From Planctomycetales bacterium (GTDB lineage: Bacteria > Planctomycetota > Phycisphaerae > SM23-33): DNA of 6,642 nucleotides. The position numbers were made by a program, and so were the translations under genes. Location of the stretch: contig DAOVFI010000136.1 of the NCBI GenBank assembly GCA_030673005.1, positions 1-6,642 of the forward strand, given 5' to 3'. The notes under the pieces are model-generated. The model was given only the letters and a program-made list of their open reading frames with translations. It did not search any database and had not been told where the DNA came from. Each line of letters opens with the position of its first letter. Position 1 is the stretch's first letter. This document shows, piece by piece, positions 5,724 through 6,642 of this stretch.

Positions 5724-5770
5724 TCTCCGACTTGACCGTGCCACTCAACCGACTTGTCGCCGGAGAAAAA

Positions 5771-6642
5771 ATGAGCAACGGTTCGCGCGAATTATTTACC
5801 AGGCATCCGTCCAATCCGATATTAACGGTTGATGACTGGCCTTACCCGGTCAATTCGGTCTTTAACGCCGCGGCTGTGAACCTGCCCGCCGGTCAGGCGG
5901 GGATAGACGGAAAAACGCTCCTGCTGGTCCGCGTCGAGGACCGGCGTGGAATCAGCCACCTGTGCGCCGCAAGGAGCGACGACGGAATTACAAACTGGCA
6001 AATCGACCCGGAACCGACCTTCGGCGCCGACCCGATCAACCACCCCGAAGAACTCTGGGGCGTCGAAGACCCGCGAATTACCTTTATCGCCGATACCGGC
6101 GAGTATCTCATCGCCTACACCGCCTACAGCGAAGCCGGTCCGCTGGTTTCGATTGCCAAGACGCGCGATTTCAGGCAATTCGAGCGTTTGGGACCGGCAA
6201 TGCCGCCGGAGGATAAAGACGCCGCCATTTTTCCCGTTCAGTTCAGCGGGCGATGGGCCATGATCCACCGCCCATACGGTCTGGTCAATGAGCACATACC
6301 GGCCCACATGTGGTTGTCGTTCTCGCCGGACCTGAAACACTGGGGCGACTCCCGCATCCTCATGCGGGCGCGCAGGGGCGGTTGGTGGGACGCAAACAGG
6401 ATCGGCCTTTCACCGCCGCCGATAGAAACGTCCGAAGGATGGCTTATCCTCTATCACGGTGTCCGCAAGACCGCAGCCGGGAGCATCTACAGGCTCGGAA
6501 CGGCGCTGCTGGACCGGGAAGATCCCTCGAAAATCCTCCGCCGCGGGGACGAATGGGTCTTCAGTCCGCAGGAGGCGTACGAACGGGTCGGGGACGTCGG
6601 CGAGGTGGTCTTTTCCTGCGGATGGACATGCAACGACGACAA
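5771..6642 (+). CDS. GH130-family glycoside phosphorylase/hydrolase (3' end outside window)
   Basis: The frame is open from ATG at 5771 to the window edge (290 codons plus 2 bases). GGAG at 5762-5765 lies 5 bases before the ATG. Family-130 signatures run in order: VNSVFNAAAV (27-36), LLLVRVEDRRG (50-60), WGVEDPRIT (96-104), EYLIAYTAYS (111-120), PPEDKDAAIFP (145-155), HRP (166-168), WWDANRIGLSPPPIET (205-220), GWLILYHGV (223-231) and YRLGTALLD (240-248). GH130 enzymes are five-bladed propellers. Most phosphorolyse beta-mannosides to mannose 1-phosphate, and some subfamilies hydrolyse. I cannot assign the subfamily. There is no signal peptide, which fits cytoplasmic phosphorolysis of imported oligosaccharides. 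Members are usually about 300-350 residues, so only a short C-terminal part is missing. LPAGQAG at 38-44 seems to lengthen the loop between the first two strands. Confidence 0.93.
   Translation, partial: MSNGSRELFTRHPSNPILTVDDWPYPVNSVFNAAAVNLPAGQAGIDGKTLLLVRVEDRRGISHLCAARSDDGITNWQIDPEPTFGADPINHPEELWGVEDPRITFIADTGEYLIAYTAYSEAGPLVSIAKTRDFRQFERLGPAMPPEDKDAAIFPVQFSGRWAMIHRPYGLVNEHIPAHMWLSFSPDLKHWGDSRILMRARRGGWWDANRIGLSPPPIETSEGWLILYHGVRKTAAGSIYRLGTALLDREDPSKILRRGDEWVFSPQEAYERVGDVGEVVFSCGWTCNDD
5881..5901. repeat. Imperfect palindrome inside the GH130 gene
   Basis: Bases CCTGCCCGCC, GG, TCAGGCGGG form an imperfect palindrome that encodes LPAGQAG in frame. The pattern resembles the hairpin at 3771-3786. 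It may be a member of a dispersed palindromic repeat tolerated in a surface loop, or just codon usage: the phosphatase gene also contains CCTGCCCGCCGGT near 2391 without the second half. Confidence 0.25.

Larger units (their letters stand above)
5642..5754. repeat. Multi-armed intergenic inverted-repeat element (three nested stems)
   Basis: The outer arms are GTGGCACGGTCAAG (5648-5661) and CTTGACCGTGCCAC (5731-5744), a perfect 14-bp match. They are extended by AGTCGG (5642-5647) pairing with CCGACT (5749-5754) across a 4-base TCAA bulge. Inside lie two hairpins, 5658-5695 and 5692-5723. The 10-mer CACGGYCAAG occurs four times in alternating orientation (5652-5661 plus, 5692-5701 minus, 5714-5723 plus, 5731-5740 minus). 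The hairpins share their CAAG/CTTG ends with the outer arms, so alternative folds compete. No T-run follows, so a standard terminator is unlikely. It could be a REP-like dispersed element or a structured RNA segment in the 184-bp gap between the reductase and GH130 genes. Confidence 0.88.

Noticed and set aside
3567..5770. CRISPR array or att site in the intergenic repeats
   Set aside because: The repeats are inverted rather than regularly spaced direct repeats, no cas or integrase gene is present, and there is no tRNA gene for integration.

Overview
The window looks like chromosomal DNA from a planctomycete-like bacterium (phylum Planctomycetota, perhaps Phycisphaerae). This is an inference from three things: GC-rich coding sequence, a secreted WD40-repeat protein whose N-terminal motif (LDSYGDPLPAGAVGRLGTV) I associate with planctomycete WD40 proteins, and a mix of signalling and carbohydrate genes with wide intergenic gaps. 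There are five protein genes, two of them cut by the window edges. I see no tRNA, rRNA, CRISPR array, transposase or phage gene.

Layout: complement(1-1103) is the N-terminal part of an exported WD40 beta-propeller protein. A compact 137-bp divergent control region (1104-1240) separates it from a GAF plus PP2C/SpoIIE-type phosphatase (1241-2500, GTG start). Downstream in the same direction lies a two-transmembrane HD-GYP protein (2688-3566, GTG start). A 337-bp gap (3567-3903) carries a long inverted repeat, a small palindrome and a possible promoter and leader. Then comes a CoA-disulfide/persulfide reductase with a C-terminal rhodanese domain (3904-5586). A 184-bp gap (5587-5770) holds an elaborate multi-armed inverted-repeat element. 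The window ends inside a GH130 glycoside phosphorylase/hydrolase-family gene (5771-6642, no stop reached).

How the genes may work together: the phosphatase and the HD-GYP protein are both signal-transduction outputs. One probably acts on a phosphoprotein such as an anti-sigma antagonist, the other on cyclic di-GMP, so the pair may link two signalling currencies. The HD-GYP protein keeps the core metal ligands but has lost several signature residues. The reductase-rhodanese is a redox/sulfur enzyme, and its ribosome-binding site lies in one arm of a perfect 11-bp inverted repeat. The GH130 gene is carbohydrate metabolism. The last two have no evident functional link to the signalling pair.

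The least explained parts are the two intergenic inverted-repeat elements (about 3596-3706 and 5642-5754). Each lies a few dozen bases after a plus-strand stop codon, forms long near-perfect stems and lacks the U-tract of an intrinsic terminator. No clearly new multigene system is visible. These elements, the sequestered ribosome-binding site and the divergent HD-GYP are the best leads.
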